A stretch of DNA of 64,000 nt. Source: Dysidea avara. Its lineage: Eukaryota > Porifera > Demospongiae > Dictyoceratida > Dysideidae. The position numbers were made by a program, and so were the translations under genes. Below are positions 32,701-44,700 of the stretch, one piece after another. Numbering within the stretch: the stretch's first letter is position 1; each line of letters opens with the position of its first letter. The notes beneath the pieces were generated by a model that saw nothing but the letters and a program-made list of their open reading frames with translations, did not search any database and was not told the DNA's origin. Location of the stretch: assembly GCF_963678975.1 (NCBI RefSeq), contig NC_089274.1:5568001-5632000 (forward strand). The letters run 5' to 3'.

Positions 32701-35700
32701 CAATCAGAATACATGGAAGCCTTTCATGTGCAAAAACCAGTAACATTTGAAGTAGCCAGTCAAGCATTTTAAGTGTTGAAAGAATGATGCAATCATAAGA
32801 TAGAGGGTAATAGCCACACAGAACTGGATAGGTGTGCACTACAAAGCACTATGTAGTTAGCAGGAAATAGTTAATTCTCAATATAAACAACCATGGTATG
32901 CAATTAAGTTTATTTGTAACTACGAAACTATGGCCCCTATGTATTTTAGCTTTTTCTTTGTGTGCATATTAAACAGTCCTTGTTGGTAGTTCATGTCATA
33001 CTGAAGCATGATATAATTATGTAGCATTATAAATAATTGCTCTCATGCGACATCATTTGTGCATGTAATCTAGAAAGCAGGGAAGACAAAGCCTAGACCA
33101 TAAAGGAATGTTACCAGAAAAAATAGTACAAAGAAAACATCAATTACAATTATATTGTTAATCAAAACTGTAAAACTTGATAGTTAGATTAAAGCAAACA
33201 CCACTATCAATGCTATCACATGTGAAAACTAGGTTTACTCCGTTGATAAAGCAATACAGTGCTACTAAAATGCCTGAAAGCATCACCACTAAGTGCCTAC
33301 CTTACTAAAGACCACTTGTCTTAACTCAAAAACAACTCGCACATAAATGATGTCATAATTAACAGGTCACTGATATCGTTATCTTTATTAGTGGTCACAG
33401 CACTATCCAACAAGGATCAATTAATAAAGTCGTTCCAGACGTTTCTCAAAATCTTTATCACTAATTGCTACACCAAAGTACACAAAATTATCAGCTAATC
33501 AAAAGTAATGTCAAAATACACTGAAGTCTATGGAAAACATACTTTTGGGATAATTCCAGTAAAGCCATACAAGAAGCTAAAAAGTGCTCTGTACACTATA
33601 ATCAGGAGCTTATGAGCTGCCAAAGGCGGCAAAGAAGCATGAAACTTACGTAGCCAGCTGGGTGCCATCAAAATCCAAATTCATTAGCGATTAGTTTCCA
33701 TATAAGGAAAGTAAAATCTCATTAATCGACCCCGTATACTAATTGTGCACGACACTCGTAGCAATTTATTCAAAAAACATGATGTAATTTGGATTGTGAT
33801 GGAACTGAGTTTCATGCTTGAAGGCGGCTCATAAGCTCCTGCTATAATAAAGCGCTATCACACACATCTTCATGCAATTAAGGAAGAATTGTATAAGTAA
33901 CAGTCAAATTGCACTCAAATGTGTGTGATTTTCTAATCAAAAAATTCATTCATAGTTTGACCATCTGTATAAAGCTTTACAAACACATTGCTCTGTTCAT
34001 ATTCACTATGCGAGTGACAATATGATTTACATTCTAGGAATCCCACGTATGTATCTCATACTTATCTCAGTTGTAGCATGCACTTCATGTATAGAGTTTG
34101 TGGACTCACACTCTGCATTTCCAGTATTAATCCTTCGTTGAAAATATGTACATCTGTATGATCTATATTCTGGCTTGTACAGAAATGAAAGCTACAGAAA
34201 TACATGTATATATATACATAATTACATATTCACATAATTACACTGTTCATTATAGCATGAGACTATCTCAATTGACTATTATACATACTAATATAGTAAA
34301 CCCTTCATCTAGCTAATATTGTGTACATTCACAAATACATACCATCATTGATAAATTTTGACTACTTGGAAAGGACTGGTTTAAGGTGATGCTGTATTCA
34401 CTTGCATCTTCCTGCAACACAATATTTATTCAATGTGCATACAATACAGGCTAACAAACACAATATTCTGTTATTATAACTAAATACATGTACATCCCTA
34501 AGGTGTCCCTTTTAAAGTGTTCCATTGTAACTACGCAGACACTTATGTAATTTAAAAGGTATGTTGTAAGTGCACAGCAGTGGATTTGACTCAAGCACAT
34601 GTTGCTGTCAGACCTTCAGTGCTGGCCACTGTAAAGTACTAATAAGAATAAGTGAAAAGATGGTAATTATAATTATAGAGTATGCAAAATTTAATGTTTC
34701 TGGATACATGGTGGTTTTATTTGAAGTCTGCCTGTCTAATCATGACCAGGATGACTGCATTGGAGCTATATATCCAGCTAAAGTTACTGCAGTGGTCTTT
34801 TAATACAGGTTGCACTATACTTGTACACCTTCATTGTAAGACAAACTTGGCATGGTCTTGTATAGTGGTCATTGGAGGTTTATACTCCATGCAACGAAAT
34901 AGACTACAAAATTCCATGCAAAATTTCCACTGTTTCTTAGCCACATGACACACTACCAAGTGTTTTGATATTTTATATTAAAATTATCACTTACACATTC
35001 CTCTATACATCTCTCATGGTCAGTCCCATTATACTGGAGTGAATTACAATTGTCTGAACAAGTGTAATGTCTCTATAGCAACAAGGATAAGAAATTTATA
35101 TACACATTGACACAGGTATTCATAAACACTTACATTTCGTTTGTCACTAAAACATTCAGGCTCAAGACCAGTTGACTTGGCAGGAAACAAATAGCTTGGC
35201 TGTATTGTATGCAAAAATGTGATCAGTAAAGAGTTCTGTAGAATACACTATTGAGATATCAAAGAATCTACTGCATACTCCATACACAGTGTGATTATAT
35301 AATGTCATGATTATATACACATAAAGTAGAAATGGATCTTAGACATGCCAAAATTTTAAGTGTATATATGTAGAATTGTTTTTCATGATATCACATTCTA
35401 TGGCTGTAGTTATTCATTTTATGAATGGACGCAGCCTTAAGTGTAAAAAGACATTATAGGCATAAATCAACTTACAATCCAATTATTTATAACAATAAAT
35501 GTGTCCCATTATTTCCTTGTAAAAAGACTACAAGCCTACTTCATGAATAATGTTGTATCTATAGGCATTCACTATGATGTTACAGTAGAGCCATCTATAC
35601 ATATGCAGCCACATGACATGTTATGCATAAATTCACTGCCTACGTGCACTGATAATATCATACTTACAAACTTATAAGCAAGTTTATATTCAGTACTGTA

Positions 35701-38700
35701 GCCATCTATTATAATTCTGAAGTACTGTAATGCCTGTAGTGCTGCTGGATCACTTTCAAGAAATACATGAATGGTATAGTTACTCGTTCCATTGATATTA
35801 AATTGCTGGATCAGGGAATCATTATAGTCAGGTATAGCGCATATCCTCTCTGTTGACTGAGTTACCACAATGGTGTTATTATCACTATACCTTGGCATGG
35901 AGATGAGCTGAATACAAATGGCACATGAATGTATGAACACTGCAGTACTAAGTGTAATAATTTTAAAATGATAAGTAGGTTTCAGAAATAAAACGTAGTG
36001 AAACAAGAGATATGAATGATGATATTATAAGTGGAAAATTCCTGCAGGGATTTTCCTGCATAGCTCTGTTCACTAAAGCCGTCATTCATGTAATTGTCTT
36101 GTTTTACTACTTTTTATTGCTAGAACCCTACAGTACTTCATTTTAAATTTATTATTATTATCTAGTTTGTTAACTTTGTGATAAAGAGGTCTTTAGAATC
36201 CAAGAATGTACACTGTTTACATCATGTTGATGCCATGAAGTAATATCAGAAAACATGTGAAAATATTAGTTGTGCTCTAATGTTTTAACTTGACCACATT
36301 TATGGTTATTACATTCTGTTTCAAGATACAGTAAAGGATGGACATTTCTACATTTCAAAGGAAAGCAAGTCAGTAAGTATGAATGCTTTTAGGCCAAATG
36401 CTATATATACAAGCCACAATTAAACAACTTCAGACACAATACTCCACCACAGATAATATGGATATAAAGTGCTTAATATATTCATTTATTAGCTGAATTA
36501 CATAGGTGGTTTTTTAGAACATCCAATAGAGTTCTGTGTTATATATCATTGTTCTACATAATATTGTATAAATATTGTGGCATACACACTCTCGGATTCT
36601 TCTGTGATATATGCATGCATGTGCTATACATTTGGCATATGTGACCGGGCCTGCGATAACAGGGCATGTGGGCACAAACTACATCTCGTCACTCTACAGG
36701 TCATATGTCAGTACTGGAACAGAATATCTGGATTCTGTAACTTGCATCATAAAGCCAATCAAATGCTTATCAAGAGCTGAAAGTTGCACTGTAATAACAT
36801 GATGGCATAAAAAGTTATGAGTGATGGAAATGTGAAAAAGTAGACAAAAATCATGTGCCTACATGCTCTATTTTTGCAGGCCCAGTCACATATAATGGTG
36901 GGCACCCTTCATTTTCAAGGGGCTATATACTATACAGTAGATGCCATGATACTCACTTACAGATATTTGATAATCACATCCATTAAGTATTTGTCCAACT
37001 ATATATTTTGTTTGATCCTACAGTCATACAGCAGTAAAATACACATTAACAATTGCCACAATACCTCCTCAGAAATTGATGCATATACCAGTACCTTGTA
37101 ATTTTACATACATGCATAGGACTAATGGACTATGTCTGCAAACCAGTGGTCAATTACTGCATTTTCTAAAGAAAAGCCAACTATAGCTAATAGGATGTGA
37201 TATAAATACCTGGGCTTTTACCTAGGATATAAGTGAAATAGTTTTCATGTCTGAGCCTATTATGCGTTTGAAATTTCCTATTATGCTTTTTGAGCAATGC
37301 TCTAAAATTATGTTCCAAATATACCCAACTATTCTCCACTATGCCTAGTCTAGTCTATATGCCTAATTTATGACAGTTTTAGTCCATCAATTCACAAGCC
37401 TTCAATGTGGGTCCCTGGTAAGATAGTTGCCATAACATTCTTGACTGCTCTATTAGAGTATTTCAATGTTTTAAGGAAAGGATCCAAACAATGCTGCAAA
37501 AACACATTGTGCTACTCGCATATTGCATAATGACCTTTATCAGGCATTTTCCATGGGTCAGTCCATTCCAGCTTTTTGTTCCCATCCCGTTTCCATTTCC
37601 CTCAAATTGTACTTACCCCCCCGTGATGCCACTTTGCTTGTCCAACTAATCAGATTTTCTTTCTTATTTGGCAGGAAACTCTACAAGTACTGGAAGTGAT
37701 CTCAAAGGTAATAAGTTGATGCATTTGTTGTGTAAATTTCATATGCATGCTCACTACCCAAGGTAACTTAAATTCTTTAAAAACCATTAATTTTATCTTG
37801 AAATTTCTAATGCGCTATATAATTTGGACCATTTCCAAAATTATTATACATATAATAATATTATTTATACTACACACAATATACTGCTATGATACTGTTT
37901 TGCTATACATACCCTTTTTAATGTTATCACATCTAAAGTTTTACAGCGTCGTCTGCTCTCCGGCACTATGCTTAACATAAACCCTTCCAAATATGTTACA
38001 TCTGCAACAAAAATGGCTTATCATCACTATACACCAAATTGTAGAAATTGAAGATACTTCACCTCTGAATAATTTGTCAATAATGAATTTGATGGCAAAA
38101 TTACACAATTTATGTACAAACAAAGACAGTGATGGCTATATGTCAATAAACCCCATATATCTATATGTGGCCTAATAAGGAAAAGGGGTCTTCCACGCAC
38201 ATCAAAATTAATTTACCATTCAAAACTATACAGAATAAACTTTAAAATTTCTTCCAATTTGGACAGATGTGAGTTACAGCATTGCTTAATGAATGAAGAA
38301 AATTTCAGGTTTACATCTTTCTGTAACATTGTCGCCTTTCAAGTTTGCACAATTGGATGTGTGTGGATGGCTTCTTTCATAAATTTGCTACATATATGAA
38401 ACTTAGATGCACTGTTAGTTATAGTCAGACACCACATACCAGCCTCTTCAAGGCATAAATGTTGAGTAGGAGGCAACATAGAAACTGAGGTGTAGCCAAG
38501 GTTTCTATTGCATCATTCTAACACCTCCTACAAAGCATTTAGTCACTGGTATTGGTCTCTAACTGTTTTAGAAAATGGTCAAAAGGACATTGTAGCTATG
38601 CCTCACACCTAGTGATATGAAAGACTGCATGGGAAACTCCACTCAAAATTTTACCTGCCTCTCAAGGTTCAGTAGGTGAGACAACACATTTGCTGGTAAC

Positions 38701-41700
38701 ACACACTGCTATCAGCAACTATTACATCAGTTTGAAAAGTGAGTCAAAAATTAGTGACAATACACCTTGGACAGTAATGTATAAACCTGTATAGATGTAA
38801 CAGATGAGTATCCTCATCTACTACCCTAGTCGAAAAAAACTACCACGAGCTAGACTTGACGGATTGGTTTCACCATGCCTCGTGTAAAAAGAAGTGAAAG
38901 TGGAGTCATATACCTAGCAACATTACTGTAAAGGTGCTCATTGTGTCATGGCAATGCAGCCCAGGAAAATAAGACACTAATACCTGCCTTGGAACTCCAG
39001 TTACCAGTAACTCATGATCACCGGTATAGGTGGTGAAGAACATGCATCAGCTAACTAATTATTAGGTTATAGTTGTGCTATCGTTTTGTTGTAATTATTA
39101 CTAAAAGAGTTCTGTTGTAGTCTCTTCGTAAATAAGAAACTTCAAAGCATGGCTCACATACCATTTTCTAATGAGAAAAAGGACTAGGATTTGCAAAGCT
39201 AGTGCCAAGTAATTTTAACACGACAATAGAAGTAACATACACAACACACAGTATAGGAACACTATGAACAAATGCAATATTAATTTGTTACCTTTAGGTA
39301 ATTCCCACTGCAAATTAATTATAAACTTTCTTGATACATTAAATCCAACCTCCTCTCCAAAACAAGACTGTAAATTAGTAGCAGCTTGTGGATAAAATGC
39401 TATAGAAATTAAACACACATACTTATATATGAATAGCCACAGTATTCTGCTTGCATTGTTTGTGTATAAGTGCTTATCAGAAACAAAAGCTAGCTTATAT
39501 CATGTATAATTAAATACAACTGCAAAACAAACTTTCAAATGTCAGCAATTGCAAGGACCACTATAATCAAAAATATAGAATAAATCTGTTTATTTAAATG
39601 TATGCAAAGCAGTGCATCTTTCATAATATTTCAATGCATAAGTGCAACATAGAAAGGGACAGGATGGCACATACACTAATGCGTATAAACAAATAAGGTA
39701 GTATTGTTATAATTTACAAAATTGTCAGGTAATGATGTTAGAATTGTGACTGTTCTATCAGAGTATCTCAATCTTTAGCACAAAATTTCAAACTTATTTG
39801 TCTCATTTTCTTCATAGTGCACAGTTTATAACTGTAAAGTGCATTTATAACTGTTGACTTTTATTTGCCCATTGGCTTTCTGTGCTTCTGAATATAGTGT
39901 GAATGCATGATTCCAGTTTCTGGTGCCAATATAGTACAAAAAGAAGTGAAATCCAAGCAAAAACAGCAAAGCTGTATACAAAGGGTGCAGACTTTAAAAA
40001 TCCTGGGTAAAAAAAGTTGCAAAATCAAAGGTGGCAGCCATGAAATAGCTGCAATGATGTTGATGATAATAAAATTTTATTAATGCACAAAGCCATTATT
40101 AAAATTGCAGCCATTTCATGGCCACCACCTTTGATTTCACAACTTCTTTCACCCAGGCTTTTTGAAGGCCACACCTTTTTTATGCATGCAGCTTGGCTGT
40201 TTTTGCATGTATATATATATCTAATCAAAAACAGCCAAGCTGTAAAAAAGGTGCGGCCCCCCCAAAAAGCCATGGTGAAAAAAGATGTGAAATCCAAGGA
40301 GGCGGCCAAGAAATGGCTGTGATGGTAGGTTAATGGTTACATTTTAATAACGACAATTCAAGTGAATTTTGTGCCGCTTGGTCTTGGCACCAAATTCACC
40401 TGAATTGTCGTTATTAAAATGTAACCATTAACCTACCATCACAGCCATTTCTTGGCCGCCTCCTTGGATTTCACATCTTTTTTCACCATGGCCTTTTGGG
40501 GGGGCCGCACCTTTTTTTACAGCTTGGCTGTTTTTGATTAGATATCACTTCTTTTTGTATTTGTATACTGCAAAGCCGGCCTATGGCTGGCTTTGGGGCT
40601 TTCTTAACCCATGTGTTTTTTTCTTTACCACAGGACGAAGAAAAGAACTTAAAGAAGATTTGTAATAGTTCAATTATTTTTGATTTTATTAGTAATTATA
40701 CAAATTATATACATATATTAATTACATGCCCATTATTCCCCACAGGATATTTTTTGCAGATGATCTCTCTACTGGGTGACTTGAAATGTAGCTGAACTAT
40801 ATACAGGATGGTTTCTTTGTAGCTGAACTCTTTACAAGGTGACCTCTTCTACGTAGCTGTTCTCTCTACAGGGTGATTTGTTTGCAACTAAACTCTCTAC
40901 ATGGTGGTTTCTTTGTAGCTGAACTCTCTACATGATGGTTTCTTTGTAGCTGAACTCTCTACAAGGTGACTTCGTCCAGCTGATCTCTCTACGGGGTGAT
41001 TTGTTTCTAGCTGAACTCTCTACAGGTGATTTGTTTGCAGCTAAACTCTCTACATGGTGGTTTCTTTGTAGCTGAACTCCCTACATGGTGGTTTCTTTGT
41101 AGCTGAACTCTCTACAAGGTAACTTCTTCTCTACAGGGTGATTTGTTGTGGTTGAATTCTCTACAAGGTGTTTTGTTTGAGGCTGAACTCTCTACATGGC
41201 AGTTTCTTTGTAGCTGAACTCTCTACAGAGTGATTTGTTTGCAGCTGAACTCTCTACATGATGGTTTCTTTGTAACTGAACACTCTACAAGGTGACTTCT
41301 TCTAGCTGATCTTTATACAGGGTGAATTGTTTGTAGCTGAACTATCTACAAGGTAACTTCTTCTAGCTGATCTCTCTACAGGGTGATTTGTTTGTAACTG
41401 AACTCTCTACATGATGGTTTCTTTGTAGCTGAACTCTCTACAAGGTGACTTCTTCTAGCTGATCCCTCTACAGGAGGATTTATTTGTAGCTGAACTCTCT
41501 ACAAGTGATTTATTTGCAGCTGAACTCTTTATGTGGTGGTTTCTTTGTAGCTGAACTCTCTACAAGGTGACCTCTTCTAGCTGAACTCACTATAAGATGA
41601 CCTCTTCTAGCTGATCTCTCTCCAGGGTGATGTGTTTCTAGCTGAACTCTCTACTGGTGATTTGTTTGAGGCTGAACTCTCTACATAGTGGTTTCTTTGT

Positions 41701-44700
41701 AGCTGAACTCTTTACAAGGTGACTTCTTCTAGCTGAACTCTCTACAAGGTGATTTCTTTGTAGCTGAACTCTCTACATGATGGTTTCTTTGTAGCTGAAC
41801 TCTCTACAAGGTGACCTCTTCTAGCTTATCTTTCTACAGGGCGATTTGTTTGTAGTTGAATTCTCTACATGGTGATTTGTTTGAGGCTGAACTCTCTACA
41901 TGGCGGTTTCTTTGTAGCTGAACACTCTACAAGGTAACTTCTTCTAGTTGATCCCTCTATAGGGCAGTTTGTTTGTAGTTGAATTCTCTACACAGTGATT
42001 TGTTTGAGGCTGAACTCTCTACAAGGTGACCTCTTCTAGCTGATCTCTCTACAGGGTGATTTGTTTCTAGCTGAACTCTCTACAGGTTATTTGTTTGCAG
42101 TTAAACTCTCTACATGGTGATTTCGCTGTAGCTGAACTCTCTACATGATGGTTTCTTTGTAGCTGAACTCTCTACAAGGTGACTTCTTCTAGCTGAACTC
42201 TCTACAGGTGATTTGTTTGTAGCTAAACTCTCTACATGGTGCTTTCTTTGTAGCTGAACTCTCTACATAACGGTTTCTTTGTAGCTGAACTCTCTACAAG
42301 GTGACCTCTTCTAGCTGATTTCTCTACAGGGTGATTTGTTTCTAGCTGAACTCTCTACAGGTTATTTGTTTGCAACTAAACTCTCTACATCCATGGTGGT
42401 TTCTTTGTAACTGAACTCTCTACATGATGGTTTCTTTGTAGCTGAACTCTCTACAAGGTGACTTCTTCTAGCTGAACTCTCTACAGGGTGATTTCTTCGT
42501 AGCTGAACTCTCCACATGATGGTTTCTTTGTAGCTGAACTCTCTACAAGGTGACTTCTTTTAGCTGATCCCTACAGGGTGATTTGTTTGCAGCTGAACTC
42601 TTTAGGTGGTGATTTCTTTGTAGCTGAACTCTCTACAAGGTGACCTCTTCTAGCTGATCTCTCTACAGGGTGATTTGTTTCTAGCTGAACTCTCTACAGA
42701 TGATTTGTTTGCAGCTAAACTCTCTACATGGTGCTTTCTTTGTAGCTGAACTCTCTACATGATGGTTTCTTTGTAGCTGAACTCTCTACAAGGTGACTTC
42801 TTCTAGCTGAACTCTCTACAGGGTGATTTCTTTGTAGCTGAACTCTCTACAAGGTGACTTCTTTTAGCTGATCCCTACAGGGTGATTTGTTTGCAGCTGA
42901 ACTCTTTAGGTGGTGATTTCTTTGTAGCTGAACTCTCTACAAGGTGACCTCTTCTAGCTGATCTCTCTACAGGGTGATTTGTTTCTAGCTGAACTCTCTA
43001 CAGATGATTTGTTTGCAGCTAAACTCTCTACATGGTGCTTTCTTTGTAGCTGAACTCTCTACATGATGGTTTCTTTGTAGCTGAACTCTCTACAAGGTGA
43101 CTTCTTCTAGCTGAACTCTCTACAGGGTGATTTCTTTGTAGCTGAACTCTTTAGGTGGTGATTTCTTTGTAGCTGAACTCTCTCCAAGGTGACCTCTTCT
43201 AGCTGATCTCTCTACAGCGTGATTTGTTTCTAGCTGAACTCTCTACAGGTGATTTGTTTGCAGCTAAACTCTCTACATGGTGCTTTCTTTGTAGCTGAAC
43301 TCTCTACATGATGGTTTCTTTGTAGCTGAACTCTCTACAAGGTAACTTCTTCTAGCTGATCCCTCTACAGGGCGATTTGCTTGTTGTTGAATTCTCTACA
43401 CAGTAATTTGTTTGAGGCTGAACTCTCTACATGGCAGTTTCTTTGTAGCTGAACTCTCTACAAGGTGACTTTTTCTAGCTGAACTCCATACAGAGTAATT
43501 TGTTTGCAGCTGAACTCTCTACATGATGGTTTCTTTGTAGCTGAACTCTCTATAAGGTGATCTCTTCTATAGGTGAACTCTTTACATGGTGTCTAGTTTC
43601 TACCTGATCTCTCTACAGGGTGATTTGTTTGCAGCTGAAATCTCTACAGGGTGATTTGCTTGTAGCTGAACTTCTTACATTGTGTCTAGTTTCTAGCTGA
43701 TCTCCACAGTGTGATTTGTTTGTAGCTGATCTCTCTACAAGTTGATTTGTGTGTAGCTGATCTCTCTGCAGGTTGATTTGTTTGTAACTGATCTCTCTAC
43801 AGGGCAATTTGTTTGTAGCTGAACTCTCTATAAGATGATTTGATCTCTCTGCAGGTTGATTTGTTTGTCGCTGAACTCTCTAAAGGGTGATTTGCTTGTA
43901 GCTGAACTCCTTACATTGTGTCTAGTTCCTAGATGATCTCTCTACAGGGTGATTTGTTTGTAGTTGATCTCCATGCACACTGATTTGTTTGTAGCTTAAC
44001 TCTCTACAAGGTGATTTGTTTCTAGCTGATCTCTCTACAAGTTGATTTGTGTGTAGCTGATCTCTCTGCAAGTTGATTTGTTTGTAGTCGATCTCTCTAC
44101 AGGGTAACTTGTTTGTAGCTGAACTGTCTATAAGGTGGTATGTTTGTAGCTGATCTCTCTGCAGGTTGATTTGTTTTAGCTGAACTCTCTACAGGGTGAT
44201 TTGTTTCTAGCTTATCTCTCTACAGGTTGATTTGTGTGTAACTGATCTCTCTGCAAGCTGATTTGTTTGTAGCTGATCTCTCTGCAGGTTGATTTGTTTC
44301 TAGCTGATCTCTCAACAAGTTGATTTGTTTGTTACTGACCACTCTAAAGATTGATTTGTTTGTAGCTGAACTCTCTGCAAAGTGTTTTGTTTGTAGCTGA
44401 TCTCTCTACAGGATAATTTGTTTGTAGCTGAACTCTCTGCACAGTGATTTGTGTGTAGCTGAATTCTCTAGAGAGTGATTTAATTGTAGGTGAACTCTCT
44501 ACAGGTGCATGACTTGTTTATAGCTGAACTTTCTTCAGTGTGACTTGTAATGTTCTGAATCTCTACAGTGATATAATTGTAGCTTAGCTCTCCACAGGGT
44601 GACTTGCTTCTTGCTGAACTGTCTATAAGATTAACTTTTTGCAGCTGAAGTCCCTACAGATTAACTTGTAATGTAATAGAATTCTATAATGGAGTAAATA

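Larger units (their letters stand above)
35940..39291. other. RTK intron 9: mostly unrecognised, with small MITEs
   Basis: Contains the MITEs at 36637-36893 and 38155-38400 and an ATTATGC-type hAT remnant at 37250-37470 with a TGACTGCTCTATTAGAG motif. The rest shows no ORF with paired splice sites. A missing phase-1-to-0 exon would have to lie here if exon 10 starts at 35907. Confidence 0.45.

Noticed and set aside
34570..34948. Two overlapping plus-strand ORFs (77 and 88 codons)
   Set aside because: They overlap a decayed repeat module in an intron of the receptor and have no conserved motif.
43613..43807. 64-codon minus-strand ORF with internal repeats
   Set aside because: It is the reverse reading of the 30-bp tandem array.
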